Positions 42,868 to 51,414 of a stretch of DNA of 64,000 bases are shown one piece after another (the stretch's first letter is position 1; the number at the start of each line of letters is the position of its first letter). The stretch spans positions 1 to 64,000 of the forward strand of contig NZ_JABURH010000186.1 of assembly GCF_014762765.1 (NCBI RefSeq), in the 5' to 3' direction. Under the pieces are notes generated by a model. It had not been told where the DNA came from. It did not search any database and was given only the letters and a program-made list of their open reading frames with translations. The position numbers and the translations under genes were made by a program. The stretch is from Alcanivorax sp. Lineage in GTDB: Bacteria > Pseudomonadota > Gammaproteobacteria > Pseudomonadales > Alcanivoracaceae.

Positions 42868-43491
42868 TCAGTAAATACTGTCCACCGGACCAGCCCCTTC
42901 ACGCACTACTTCCGGGCCATCACCGTCGGCCAGGGAAATCACGGTGGTTTCGGTAACACCGCAGAAGCCGCCATCAATAACCAGGTCCACCTGTCCTTGC
43001 AGGAAATCACGAACATCCTGAGGGTCAGTGAGCGGAAATTCGTCGTTGGGCAGATGGCAAGTCGACGTCATGATCGGCTCGCCATGCTCGGCCAACAATG
43101 CCTGGCAGATGGGGTGATCCGGCACGCGAATACCAATATTGCGTTTTTTCGGGTCCATCAACCGTCGAGGCACTTCGGTGGTGCCCTTGAGGATGAAGGT
43201 ATAGGGACCCGGAGTGTGAGACTTGAGCAGACGATAATCCGGGTTTTCTACCTTGGCATAAATCGCCAGAGCCGAGAGATCGTGGCACAACAGAGTGAAC
43301 TGATGCTTCTTATCCAGCTGTCGCAGCCGGATCAGGCGATCCAGCGCATTCTTCTCACCAATGCCACAGCCCAGTGCATAGGTGGTATCCGTCGGGTAGG
43401 CGATCAGCCCGCCGTTGCGAATAACGTCTACCGCCTGGCGGATTAGTCGCGGCTGGGGTGTTTCGGGATGAATGTAGAGGATTTCGGTCAT
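42868..43491 (-). CDS. yciO: YciO-type Sua5/YrdC domain protein (threonylcarbamoyl-AMP synthase family)
   Basis: A 207-residue Sua5/YciO/YrdC protein. The family signature is GGLIAYPTDTTYALGCGIGEKNAL, followed by RLRQLDKKHQFTLLCHDLSALAIYAKV and GPYTFILKGTTEVPRRLMDPKKRNIGIRVPDHPICQALL. The KRNIGIRVPDHP block separates the YciO branch from TsaC. TsaC makes threonylcarbamoyl-AMP for tRNA t6A; YciO has related but weaker activity, and its role is less clear. It is adjacent to a PHP phosphoesterase gene as in many gammaproteobacteria. An unusual inverted repeat lies just upstream. Confidence 0.92.
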   Translation of the reverse strand: MTEILYIHPETPQPRLIRQAVDVIRNGGLIAYPTDTTYALGCGIGEKNALDRLIRLRQLDKKHQFTLLCHDLSALAIYAKVENPDYRLLKSHTPGPYTFILKGTTEVPRRLMDPKKRNIGIRVPDHPICQALLAEHGEPIMTSTCHLPNDEFPLTDPQDVRDFLQGQVDLVIDGGFCGVTETTVISLADGDGPEVVREGAGPVDSIY

Positions 43492-43497
43492 AATTTC

Positions 43498-43593
43498 AGT
43501 TGATAGTTGATAATTGACAGTTGACAGCTAACATCAAAACATTGACGCAACCTATTGTTTTAGCTGTCAACTATCCACTGTCAATTGTCAACT
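43498..43593. repeat. 35-26-35 bp inverted repeat made of degenerate heptamers
   Basis: The left arm (43498-43532) is five tandem 7-bp units close to AGTTGAY, ending AGCTAAC. The right arm (43559-43593) read on the other strand is also five such units, ending AGCTAAA. The arms match at 28 of 35 positions by hand alignment. The spacer is 26 bp. The right arm overlaps the PHP gene 3' end, supplying its last Ser codon and stop (AGT TGA). This is not a CRISPR array and there is no T-run. Confidence 0.85.
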
Positions 43594-44436
43594 GGTTAGC
43601 CTCCCTTCCCACACCGGCCTCGCGCCATTCGGGACCGGCGGTAGTCGTCCCAGCGCAAGCCATTTCTGCTCCGGCGAATGAAAGTCCGACCCGGCAGACA
43701 CCTGCAGGTCGAAGTGCTGCCAGCATTCATCCAGGAGTGCACTCTGTTGCGGGGAGAGCCCTGGCATGGCCACTTCCAGGCCATCGCCGCCCGCTTCCTT
43801 GAAGCAGGCCAGAAACTGGCGCAGTTTTTTGCGTGTCATGCCGTAGGCTTGAGGGTGAGCCAGCACCGCGGTGCCGCCAGCGGCATGGATATCGGCGATG
43901 GCCTCATCAAGAGTACACCAGGGGGTGGCCACAAACGCGGATTGGCCCTGTTTGAGGTAACGGTTAAAGGCATGCCGCTGGTTGCGCACCCTGCCCGTCT
44001 CTTCCAGAAACCGAGCAAACAAGGGGCGACCCGGGGCATCGGTGCCTGCCAGCTCGCAGGTGCGCTCATAGGTATTGGCCAGGGTGGCTGCACGATCCAG
44101 GCGGCGGCCAATCTCCCGGGCACGGTTTACCCGTGCCGCTTGCTGGGCGGCCACCCTTTCCTGCAGCTGTCCACAGTCCGTGTCCAACCATAACCCCAGA
44201 ACGTGGTACTCGCGGTTTTCGTGGCGCACGGACAGCTCAATACCGTTCACAAGACTGATTTCGTGCTGCCGGGCAGCCTCGCCAGCCTCCGGCAGCCCGG
44301 CCAGGGTGTCGTGGTCCGTCAACGCCAGACAGGTCACTCCGTAGTCCGCAGCCCTCGACACCAGCGCTGCAGGGCTTAGAATACCGTCGGACGCAGTACT
44401 GTGACTGTGCAGGTCGATTGTGTGGTTACAGGAGAT
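43588..44436 (-). CDS. PHP-domain phosphoesterase (YciV / RNase AM type), start codon uncertain
   Basis: PHP enzyme of about 280 residues related to E. coli YciV (RNase AM), which removes 5' nucleotides from RNA and hydrolyses 3',5'-bisphosphonucleotides. The track ORF begins at a GTG (44361), but the essential metal-binding motif DLHSHSTASDG lies upstream in the same frame. The frame is open only to a TGA at 44449-44451. Between them there is no ATG, GTG or TTG. An AGAGGA suggests initiation near ATC at 44436 or CTG at 44442; I give 44436 as a compromise. Other motifs, LALTDHDTLAG, AVLAHPQAYG and SAGSDFHSP, are intact. It is divergent from the VC0807-like gene. Confidence 0.75.
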   Translation of the reverse strand: MSCNHTIDLHSHSTASDGILSPAALVSRAADYGVTCLALTDHDTLAGLPEAGEAARQHEISLVNGIELSVRHENREYHVLGLWLDTDCGQLQERVAAQQAARVNRAREIGRRLDRAATLANTYERTCELAGTDAPGRPLFARFLEETGRVRNQRHAFNRYLKQGQSAFVATPWCTLDEAIADIHAAGGTAVLAHPQAYGMTRKKLRQFLACFKEAGGDGLEVAMPGLSPQQSALLDECWQHFDLQVSAGSDFHSPEQKWLALGRLPPVPNGARPVWEGRLTS

Positions 44437-44607
44437 AGCCAGATCCTCTCAAGGTTCTCGATGTGTCTGCAGTGACTCCAAATCCGCCAAACGGGCCCGC
44501 TTCGGCAGGCTTACGACGGTAATCAAGGCGCAGGGTAGCATTTTTGTGCCCGGCACCGGCATCTTTAAAGGCGCCAGGCAGCCCTAACCGATCAAACGGA
44601 ATACTCA

Positions 44608-45348
44608 ATGAGCGACAGCGACACCCCGGAACAGCGTGGCAAGCCGGCCAGCGCCACGCCGCCGAAACAGGAAAGCCTGCTGGCTAACCTGTTGATCAAT
44701 ATCATCATCCCTGCCCTGATCCTGGCCAAACTCTCCGGGGATGACTGGCTTGGCACCAAATGGGCCATCGTGGTGGCGCTGGCCTTCCCCCTGCTTTACG
44801 GCCTGCGGGACTTGCTGCAGAACGGCAAGGCCAATTTCTTCTCTGGTCTGGGCATTGTCAGCATTCTGCTGACCGGCGGCATCAGCCTGATGGAGCTGGA
44901 CGCCAAGTACATTGCCATGAAAGAAGCCGCTATCCCCGCATTGTTGGGCGTCGCAACCGTGGTTTCCCTGCGTACCCGCTGGCCGCTGGTAAAAACCTTT
45001 CTTTATAACGACAAGGTGCTGGATACCGACAGGATCGCCGCCCGACTGGAAGACAACAACAATCTCAGCGCCTTCGAGCGAACGCTCAAGCAGGCCTCCT
45101 GGATGGTCGCGGCCTCGTTTTTCCTGTCTTCCGTGCTCAACTACGTGCTGGCCAGGATTATCCTGACCAGCCCACCGGGCAGTGAGGCGTTCAATGCAGA
45201 GCTGGGCAAGATGACAGCCCTGAGCTACCCGGTTATTGTCTTGCCCTCAATGATTGTACTGATTCTCGCCATGGTCTTTCTGTTTCGCCGCATCGGCAAA
45301 CTAACCGGCCTGAAGCTGGAAGAGATCATGGCCGCACACCACCGTTAA
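44608..45348 (+). CDS. VC0807-like / septation-A-like integral membrane protein
   Basis: A 246-residue polytopic protein with about six membrane helices (LLINIIIPALILAKLSG, AIVVALAFPLLYGLRDLL, FSGLGIVSILLTGGISL and so on). The pattern IIPALILxKLSG...LLYGLRDLLQNGKANFFSGLGIVSILLTG matches the VC0807 family, which resembles but is distinct from YciB (septation protein A). Function is unknown. The N-terminus is hydrophilic for 25 residues. It sits upstream of yciI, the usual neighbour of yciB-type genes. Confidence 0.8.
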   Translation: MSDSDTPEQRGKPASATPPKQESLLANLLINIIIPALILAKLSGDDWLGTKWAIVVALAFPLLYGLRDLLQNGKANFFSGLGIVSILLTGGISLMELDAKYIAMKEAAIPALLGVATVVSLRTRWPLVKTFLYNDKVLDTDRIAARLEDNNNLSAFERTLKQASWMVAASFFLSSVLNYVLARIILTSPPGSEAFNAELGKMTALSYPVIVLPSMIVLILAMVFLFRRIGKLTGLKLEEIMAAHHR

Positions 45349-45369
45349 CCCTGAACAAAGAGCGAAACC

Positions 45370-45669
45370 ATGCTGTACGCGATTATCAGTGAGGACGTGG
45401 CCAACTCCCTTCCCTTGCGCAAACAGGCCAGGGCAGACCATCTGGCCCGCCTTGAAACCCTCAAAGAACAGGGACGGTTGATTCTTGCCGGCCCGCACCC
45501 AGCTGTCGACAGCAACGATCCCGGCGAAGCCGGTTTTACCGGCTCTTTGGTCGTGGCTGAATTTCCCTCACTGGAAGCCGCCCAACAGTGGGCGGATGCC
45601 GATCCCTACATTGCTGCCGGCGTTTACGCTGGCGTCACGGTAAAGCCGTTCAAGAAGGTGCTGCCCTGA
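45370..45669 (+). CDS. yciI: YciI-like protein
   Basis: A 99-residue ferredoxin-like-fold protein. YciI hallmarks are [44 protein letters not shown], then [24 protein letters not shown]. The conserved His (DHLARL) and Asp (WADADPY) are those proposed to be catalytic. Function is unknown for most members. It follows the VC0807-like gene by 21 bases and is probably cotranscribed. Confidence 0.93.
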   Translation: MLYAIISEDVANSLPLRKQARADHLARLETLKEQGRLILAGPHPAVDSNDPGEAGFTGSLVVAEFPSLEAAQQWADADPYIAAGVYAGVTVKPFKKVLP

Positions 45670-45801
45670 CCTGATGGCGGGCGGATTGCCATTTTTTACA
45701 AAGACACCACGGCCCACAGCGCGAAATGTGATTATGGTAGCGCCGCAACCCTGATGACTTCTCTAGACTGCGCGGCCTGACACGAAGGAGTAAAGACCCC
45801 C

Positions 45802-46464
45802 ATGCTCGCAAGACTGGTTTGTTTCCTGGCAATAATGGTAGCCAGCCATACGGCTGTTGCCTCCACTGCCTGGGTAGATGACAGCATCTATGTACCTATT
45901 CGCTCATCTGCCAACCCCTCTGGCCGTATTCTCCATCGCGGGATCCAGAGCGGCACCCGCATCGAGTTTCTCGGATTCAACGGGGACTGGGCGAAAATCC
46001 GTTATAAGGACATTGAGGGCTACATCGGCAAACAGTATCTGAGCCAGAGCCCTACTGCCGAAATTTTGCTGGAACGAGCCAATCAGGCCAGTGAACAGGC
46101 CAAGGCAGAAGCCGCCAAACTGCGTACCCAGTTGGCCGAGCTCAAAGGCCAGCACGAGGCGCTCTCAGAACAGTCATCCGAGCTTAAAAATGCCCTGAGC
46201 GCCCGCAGCAACGAACTGGAACAACTACAGGACGTGGCCTCCGACCCGATTCGTCTGGACCAGGCCAACCGCCGCCTCAACGAAGAGTTGAGCCTGCTTC
46301 GTTCCGAGCTGGATCAGGTAAAAGGCGAAAACGTCATGCTTCGCAACAACAACACCTCCCAGCAATGGATCACCGGGGTCGGCATTTTGCTGCTCGGTCT
46401 GGTTGCTGGCATGATCATGCGCTCACGGTCAGGTCGCCGTCGCAACAGTGGCTGGGCCAACTGA
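45802..46464 (+). CDS. SH3-domain and coiled-coil membrane-anchored protein (TIGR04211/YgiM type)
   Basis: A 220-residue protein with a signal peptide (LARLVCFLAIMVASHTAVAS). A bacterial SH3 domain (residues ~25-85, YVPIRSSANPSG ... GYIGKQYLS) is followed by a coiled coil (ERANQASEQAKAEAAKLRTQLAELKGQ, to about 180). A C-terminal membrane helix (ITGVGILLLGLVAGMIM) ends in basic residues. The layout is that of the TIGR04211/YgiM family, proposed to act in the cell envelope. AAGGAG precedes the start. A strong terminator follows. Confidence 0.9.
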   Translation: MLARLVCFLAIMVASHTAVASTAWVDDSIYVPIRSSANPSGRILHRGIQSGTRIEFLGFNGDWAKIRYKDIEGYIGKQYLSQSPTAEILLERANQASEQAKAEAAKLRTQLAELKGQHEALSEQSSELKNALSARSNELEQLQDVASDPIRLDQANRRLNEELSLLRSELDQVKGENVMLRNNNTSQQWITGVGILLLGLVAGMIMRSRSGRRRNSGWAN

Positions 46465-46490
46465 CACGCTACCCTGGCGCGACGTCAATC

Positions 46491-46523
46491 AAGGCCATGC
46501 CTGTTGGGCATGGCCTTTTTTTT
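46491..46523 (+). terminator. Intrinsic terminator of the SH3-protein gene
   Basis: AAGGCCATGCC and GGCATGGCCTT form a perfect 11-bp stem with a 5-base loop, followed by a run of eight T. It ends the SH3-protein transcript before the acyltransferase gene. Confidence 0.92.
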
Positions 46524-46637
46524 GTGAAAACACCCCAACACCCTGTATTTTCGGCAAAAATGACCGAAACGGACACGGGACATGCCCGCAGCCTTTGGGT
46601 AGCATGCCTGTTTACCCTGATATTGACGACGACAGTT

Positions 46638-47528
46638 ATGACTATCTGGCACAAGATTCGTGGCGCACTGGCCCTGCTGGGCATCCTGCTTAACACCCTT
46701 CTTCTCTGCCTTCCGCTTTACTTTTTTGCCTTGCTGCGGCTGGTGTTGCGTGGGGACAAATCCCAGGTGGTCTTGTCCAAAATCCTGGTCTTCATCGCCG
46801 AAACCTGGATCGGCATCAATAACGCCATCATTGGCCTGACCAGTCAGGTGAAATGGAACATCACCGGCATGGATACTCTGGATCGCGATCAGTGGTACCT
46901 GGTCACGTGCAACCACCAATCATGGGCCGATATCCTTGTGCTTCAGCGCATTTCCAACCGCCGCATTCCGTTCCTGAAGTTTTTCCTCAAACAGGAATTG
47001 ATCAAGGTACCCTTGCTGGGGCTGGCCTGGTGGGCGCTGGATTTCCCCTTCATGAAGCGATTCAGCAGGGCTGAAATTGAAAAGAACCCATCACTGAAAG
47101 GCAAGGATCTGGAAACGACTCGCAAGGCGTGCGAGAAATTTGCCTACTTCCCCACCTCGGTGATGAACTTTTTTGAAGGAACCCGCTTCGAGGCGGAAAA
47201 ACACGCCAAGCAGCAATCGCCCTACAAACACCTGCTCAAACCCAAGGCCGGCGGCGCCGCCTTCACCCTGAATGCCATGTCAGGGCATTTGCGAAATTTG
47301 CTTGATGTGACCATTATTTACCCCCCGGAGGCTCCTCGCTCTCTGCTGGCCTTTCTCGGCGGCGCCATGAACGATATCGACGTCATCGTTCAACAGCGCG
47401 TTATCCCTGCCTGGGCCTCGGAAGGCGACTATGAATCGGACCCGGAGTTCCGCGCCCGATTCCAGCAATGGATTGGCGAGCTCTGGGCGGAAAAGGACGC
47501 CTTACTGACTTCAAGAATGGGCCAATAA
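46638..47528 (+). CDS. YihG-type 1-acylglycerol-phosphate acyltransferase
   Basis: Acyltransferase of 296 residues from the start chosen. Two hydrophobic segments open the protein (ALALLGILLNTLLLCLPLYFFALLRL). The acyltransferase motifs are NHQSWADIL (HX4D) and NFFEGTRFEAEKH (EGTR). Its ligand-free spacing matches YihG/LCLAT1-type lysophosphatidic-acid acyltransferases, acting in phospholipid synthesis or remodelling. The track start (46365) lies inside the upstream gene and its terminator, so it is rejected. The ATG at 46638 begins at the hydrophobic region; the ATG at 46560 is possible. Neither has a strong SD. Confidence 0.88.
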   Translation: MTIWHKIRGALALLGILLNTLLLCLPLYFFALLRLVLRGDKSQVVLSKILVFIAETWIGINNAIIGLTSQVKWNITGMDTLDRDQWYLVTCNHQSWADILVLQRISNRRIPFLKFFLKQELIKVPLLGLAWWALDFPFMKRFSRAEIEKNPSLKGKDLETTRKACEKFAYFPTSVMNFFEGTRFEAEKHAKQQSPYKHLLKPKAGGAAFTLNAMSGHLRNLLDVTIIYPPEAPRSLLAFLGGAMNDIDVIVQQRVIPAWASEGDYESDPEFRARFQQWIGELWAEKDALLTSRMGQ

Positions 47529-47593
47529 GCCAGATTGATTCGGCGTATCGGCCCACAAAAACAGGGACCCGGGAAGCACCCGGGCGAAATATT

Positions 47594-50158
47594 ATGTTTG
47601 GCCGATTTCTGAAACCACGCTGGCAGCACGCCAATCCCGATATGCGGCTCAAGGCCGTCGAACAATTATCCCCCAGTGGCGACGAGGCCACCCTGGCCCG
47701 CCTGGCCCGGGGTGATTCCAACTCGCTGGTGCGGGCAGCTGCCAGCGGCAGGATTACCGACTTCTCCCTACTGGATGAAATCCACCAGCGCGATGAAGAG
47801 CCCTCGGTTCGAGAGGCGGCCTCCATGCGCATCATGGCTCTGCTGGCCGGCACTGCAGATGGTGCCCCCAACAGTGAAACCCGGCTGCGACTGATCCGCC
47901 TGACGGATAACCGCGACGCCCTGGCCTATATTGCCCGCAACAGCCCCGATGAAATGTGCCAACAGGCCGCCATTGAGCGCCTGGATGATGACAGCCTGCT
48001 TTTCGAACTGGCACTGGAAAGCAGGACCGAAACCCTTCGACTGGAAGCCGCCCAGCAACTTCGCAGCCTCTCCCTGCTCAAGCGCCTGAGTCGCGAAGGT
48101 CGCGACAAACGTGTCACCCGGCTGGCCCGGGAGCAAGCCAAGGCCTTGCAGGAAAAAATACAGCATGAAGAAGCTGAATCCGCACGGGTAGTGCAACTGG
48201 CCGATCGGCTGGAGCAACACGCCCGCCGCTCTGTTGACGCCCTGTATGGCCCGCGCCTGGAGCAACTGGAACAGCAATGGCAGGACAGCAGCAACCGGGC
48301 CACTCCGGACCTGGCCGAGCGGGTTCAGCAAGCACTGCAGCAATGCCGCCACCAACTGGCGACCCTACAAGAGGAAACCCATCGCCAGGCACTTGCGGAT
48401 ACCGCCCGTGCAGAACGGGAAGCGGCAGCCCACAACCTGTATCAACTATTGAGTCAGAGCGACCCGCAAGCCTGGGAAGACCAGCTGGGCGAGTTGCGCT
48501 CTGCCCTTGCCACCCAGAAGCGCCGCTGGGACAGTGCCAATGAACAGGCACCGGCCCCTGACAATGACAAGCAGGCCTTCGAGGATCTGGTCCGTGCTTT
48601 CGAACGCATGTTGAATCTGGCTGCCGATATTCTGGAAGCCCGCGATGATCAGGCTCGCCTGCAGAGCCTGGCTGCAGAGTGGCCCACGGGATATCCCAAG
48701 CCTCCAATACTGACTGCACTCACCACCCCATCCCGCGAAGAAAAGCCATCACCGGCCCCGGCTCGCCCGGCGTCGAGCCCTCATCAAGGGCTACTGGTTG
48801 CACTGAAACGGGAGCTTCGAGAAGGCAATCTGCGCCACGCCAATCGCCTCTGGCACAAGGCCCAAGCCATCATCGAGGAAGACGGCGATCCGGCGCTGGC
48901 CAGCCAGCTGAAGAAACTGGAAGGCCGTCGCGCAGAGCTGCAGGACTGGCACCGCTTTGCGGCTGAACCCAAGAAAATCTCGCTGTGTGAGTCTATGGAA
49001 GCCCTGGCTAACAGCAGCATGGATGCCCCGCAACTGGCGTCTGCCATCCAGGCCCTCCACGATGAATGGCGCGCCCTGATGAGTTCCGACCAGGATGAAG
49101 ACCAGGCACTGTGGGACCGATTCAAGGCCGCATCTGATCGCGCTTATGAGCCTTGCCAGGCCCATTTCGCCGAACAGGACGCCCTGCGCCAAAGCAATCT
49201 GGAAAAGCGTCGTCAACTCTGTGAACAGCTGGAACAATTTATTGCCGGCCAGGACTGGAGTCGTGCCGACTGGCAAGGCATCTGGCAAATTCGCCAACAG
49301 GCACCGAAGGATTGGAAGGCCATCCAACCGGTACGTTTCACTGATGCTCGCGAGGTGCAGAAACGCTTCTCTGCCATCCTGTCTGGCCTGGATGAAAGGC
49401 TGAAGGAATATATCGACCAGGCAGAAACCGCCCGGCAAGCCCTGATCAGCCAGGCGAAAGCGCTGGCGGAACTGGACGATGTGGGCGAAGCCACCCGCCA
49501 GGCCCAGCAACTGCAAAAACAATGGCGCGACACCCCCTGGCTCCCGCCAGCCCAGCACCGTGCCGGGCAAAAGCAATTCAAGAAGATCATGGACAGCCTT
49601 TTTGCCGAGCGCAATCGTCAACACGCCGAGCGCAAGGCAGAACAGGAGGCCCGCTCGCAGGAGGCTCAGGGTGCCGTTGAAAGCCTGCAAGCCTGCCTGG
49701 ATGCCCCTTTCTCAAAAGACAGCGCCCATGCCCTGAAAGACGCGCTGCAGGCTGTTGAGCAATTCAACAGCGCCGCCCTGCCCCAATCACTGAATCGCCA
49801 GGCCCAGCAACTTCGACGCCGCGCCCGGGAAAGGCTTGATCGCCTGTCCGAATGGGAGAACTGGCAGGCGCTGCAACAGAAGGTGGAAAACCTTGCCGAG
49901 GTAAACGAGTGTGGCGAAGAGTCGCTGACGCTGGCGGTGGCCTTCGAAGCGCTGGCCGGGGTGCCCAGCCCGGAAGCCGAGCGCCAACGGCGCCTTCAGT
50001 GGCAACTGGAGAAATTGCCGTCGGCAATGAAGCAGCAGGAATTTGCCGCCCTGGATGAGATGAGCCGTCTACTGAAAGCCCACGACCAACCCATCTCTAC
50101 CGCTGTCCGTAACCGTCTTCACCAGGCCCTGGCCGTGCTGGAGCCCGGCAGTGAGTAA
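47594..50158 (+). CDS. Large DUF349-domain helical protein
   Basis: An 854-residue, almost entirely helical protein. The first part has HEAT-like repeats (LKAVEQLSPSGDEATLARLARGDSNSLVRAAASG ...). Long Gln/Glu/Arg-rich helices follow. Several DUF349-type units (LHDEWRALMSSDQDEDQALWDRFKAASDRAYEPCQAHF; KQWRDTPWLPPAQHRAGQKQFKKIMDSLFAERN) lie in the second half. DUF349 proteins are widespread in Pseudomonas relatives; function is not settled. The start is the ATG at 47594 (MFGRFLKPRWQ), not the track start 126 bases earlier. No signal or membrane segment. It overlaps the next gene by 8 bases. Confidence 0.85.
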   Translation: MFGRFLKPRWQHANPDMRLKAVEQLSPSGDEATLARLARGDSNSLVRAAASGRITDFSLLDEIHQRDEEPSVREAASMRIMALLAGTADGAPNSETRLRLIRLTDNRDALAYIARNSPDEMCQQAAIERLDDDSLLFELALESRTETLRLEAAQQLRSLSLLKRLSREGRDKRVTRLAREQAKALQEKIQHEEAESARVVQLADRLEQHARRSVDALYGPRLEQLEQQWQDSSNRATPDLAERVQQALQQCRHQLATLQEETHRQALADTARAEREAAAHNLYQLLSQSDPQAWEDQLGELRSALATQKRRWDSANEQAPAPDNDKQAFEDLVRAFERMLNLAADILEARDDQARLQSLAAEWPTGYPKPPILTALTTPSREEKPSPAPARPASSPHQGLLVALKRELREGNLRHANRLWHKAQAIIEEDGDPALASQLKKLEGRRAELQDWHRFAAEPKKISLCESMEALANSSMDAPQLASAIQALHDEWRALMSSDQDEDQALWDRFKAASDRAYEPCQAHFAEQDALRQSNLEKRRQLCEQLEQFIAGQDWSRADWQGIWQIRQQAPKDWKAIQPVRFTDAREVQKRFSAILSGLDERLKEYIDQAETARQALISQAKALAELDDVGEATRQAQQLQKQWRDTPWLPPAQHRAGQKQFKKIMDSLFAERNRQHAERKAEQEARSQEAQGAVESLQACLDAPFSKDSAHALKDALQAVEQFNSAALPQSLNRQAQQLRRRARERLDRLSEWENWQALQQKVENLAEVNECGEESLTLAVAFEALAGVPSPEAERQRRLQWQLEKLPSAMKQQEFAALDEMSRLLKAHDQPISTAVRNRLHQALAVLEPGSE

Positions 50159-50627
50159 CTTTCTCACCCGTTTCGCCCGGACTCCAAGAGGCCTGCGCTG
50201 GTTTCTCAACTTATACGGGCCTTATCTTGGGGCCGGCGTGCGAGTGGATTATCTGGCGGAAGATTTTCGCGACCTGAAAGTGTCTATGGGGCTGCACTGG
50301 TACAACCGCAATTACGTGGGCACTCATTTCGGTGGCAGCCTGTATTCCATGGTGGACCCGTTCTACATGCTCATGGTCATGAATGTACTGGGCCGGGACT
50401 ATATAGTCTGGGACAAGGCTGCAGAAATTGATTTCATCAAGCCGGGGACAGGACGGGTCCATGCTCGCTTCCAGCTGACCGATGCCATGCTGGACGATAT
50501 CCACCGACATACAGCCGATGGCAACAAATACCTGCCCTGCTGGCCGGTCACCATCGTCAACGATGATGGTGAGACCGTCGCACAAATCAACAAGACGCTC
50601 TATATCCGCAAGAAAATGTCTGGCTGA
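50151..50627 (+). CDS. DUF4442 hot-dog-fold protein
   Basis: A 158-residue protein with the DUF4442 pattern: GVRVDYLAEDFRDLKVSMGLHWYNRNYVGTHFGGSLYSMVDPFYMLM. The core resembles PaaI-type thioesterases, with Asp in place of the usual catalytic residue region (GGSLYSMVDPF). It starts at GTG inside the last codons of the DUF349 gene, indicating coupling. Its possible substrate is an acyl-CoA; this is inferred only from the fold. Confidence 0.87.
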   Translation: MSNFLTRFARTPRGLRWFLNLYGPYLGAGVRVDYLAEDFRDLKVSMGLHWYNRNYVGTHFGGSLYSMVDPFYMLMVMNVLGRDYIVWDKAAEIDFIKPGTGRVHARFQLTDAMLDDIHRHTADGNKYLPCWPVTIVNDDGETVAQINKTLYIRKKMSG

Positions 50628-50653
50628 AAGGCAAGCAGCATCTGGTTTTACCA

Positions 50654-50776
50654 CGGAGTCGCAGAAAAACAACAGGCACAGCATCCGGCACCATTGCAGG
50701 AGCGCCGCTCGAGGCGCGGACACGCCACGATGCATGCACTACCTGTTCGCGAAAGAGTTTCCTCTCTGTGACTCTG
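50654..50776. repeat. Nested inverted repeats between DUF4442 and DUF924 genes
   Basis: CGGAGTCGCAGAAA (50654-50667) is nearly complementary to TCTCTGTGACTCTG (50763-50776), 11 of 14 by hand. Inside it lies a REP-like unit, GCAGGAGCGCCGCTCGAGGCGCG (50696-50727), the same family as at 38661-38751. The stretch separates two convergent genes and has no coding potential I can support. Confidence 0.65.
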
Positions 50777-50799
50777 CATCCCCAGTAGCAAATAATCTT

Positions 50800-51414
50800 T
50801 TACTGCCCGAAGCTACCCGATGTTTCCAGCCATGCGAGCTCTTCAGCGGTGCTTTCCCGCCCCAGCGCCTTGTTGCGATGAGGGAAGCGACCGAAACGAC
50901 CAATCAGTTCCTGGTGCTGTTTGGCGGCGTTAACGCTGCTGCGTACTGAATCGCGACAGGAAACCGGTGCACGTTCCAGCAAGTCGGTCATGCTTTTCAG
51001 GCAGAGATCCTGGAGATCTTCGTCTTCAGCGTGCATCAGTGGCATCAGGAAAAACACCTGAGCGCACAGAGGCAGTTTGCAGTGCATCTGCCTTGAGACA
51101 CCCTCGACCGCCAGCGTCGCCGCCCGATGATCGCCAGCAAAGGCCTCCCGTTGGCCTCGATAGATATGACGGGTGAACTGATCCAGCAGCAAAATCAAAG
51201 CCAAACGAGACTGTGGCTGGCGCTCCCAGTCCACCAACTCCTGCTGAAGGGAGGCCTCTACATAGGCCCCGAAGCGATGCGCAATTTCCGCATCATCCCC
51301 GGCACTGGCACGAAACCATTTACGTGTCACCGCTGGCTTCGGCCAATCCTGGGTAAGCCCATCCTCAAACCAATAATCCAGTACGTCCTGCCAAGGGGGT
51401 GTCAGCTCAAACAT
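50800..51414 (-). CDS. DUF924 family protein
   Basis: A 204-residue helical (TPR-like) protein of the DUF924 family. Diagnostic segments are [64 protein letters not shown] and [21 protein letters not shown]. Function is unknown. I start it at the ATG at 51414, with AAAGGAGG 5 bases upstream; the track start adds 8 residues. It overlaps the tesA stop by 8 bases, so the two are probably cotranscribed. Confidence 0.92.
   Translation of the reverse strand: MFELTPPWQDVLDYWFEDGLTQDWPKPAVTRKWFRASAGDDAEIAHRFGAYVEASLQQELVDWERQPQSRLALILLLDQFTRHIYRGQREAFAGDHRAATLAVEGVSRQMHCKLPLCAQVFFLMPLMHAEDEDLQDLCLKSMTDLLERAPVSCRDSVRSSVNAAKQHQELIGRFGRFPHRNKALGRESTAEELAWLETSGSFGQ

Noticed and set aside
43498-43593. 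CRISPR-like repeat
   Set aside because: Units are 7 bp and contiguous without spacers, and the arms are inverted, so it is not a CRISPR array.
44426-44608. 60-residue minus-strand ORF upstream of the PHP gene
   Set aside because: No RBS or family signal; considered as a frameshifted PHP N-terminus but its sequence does not resemble one.
46365-46637. N-terminal extension of the YihG-type acyltransferase
   Set aside because: It would run through the SH3 gene end and a strong terminator; the ATG at 46638 (or 46560) is more likely.
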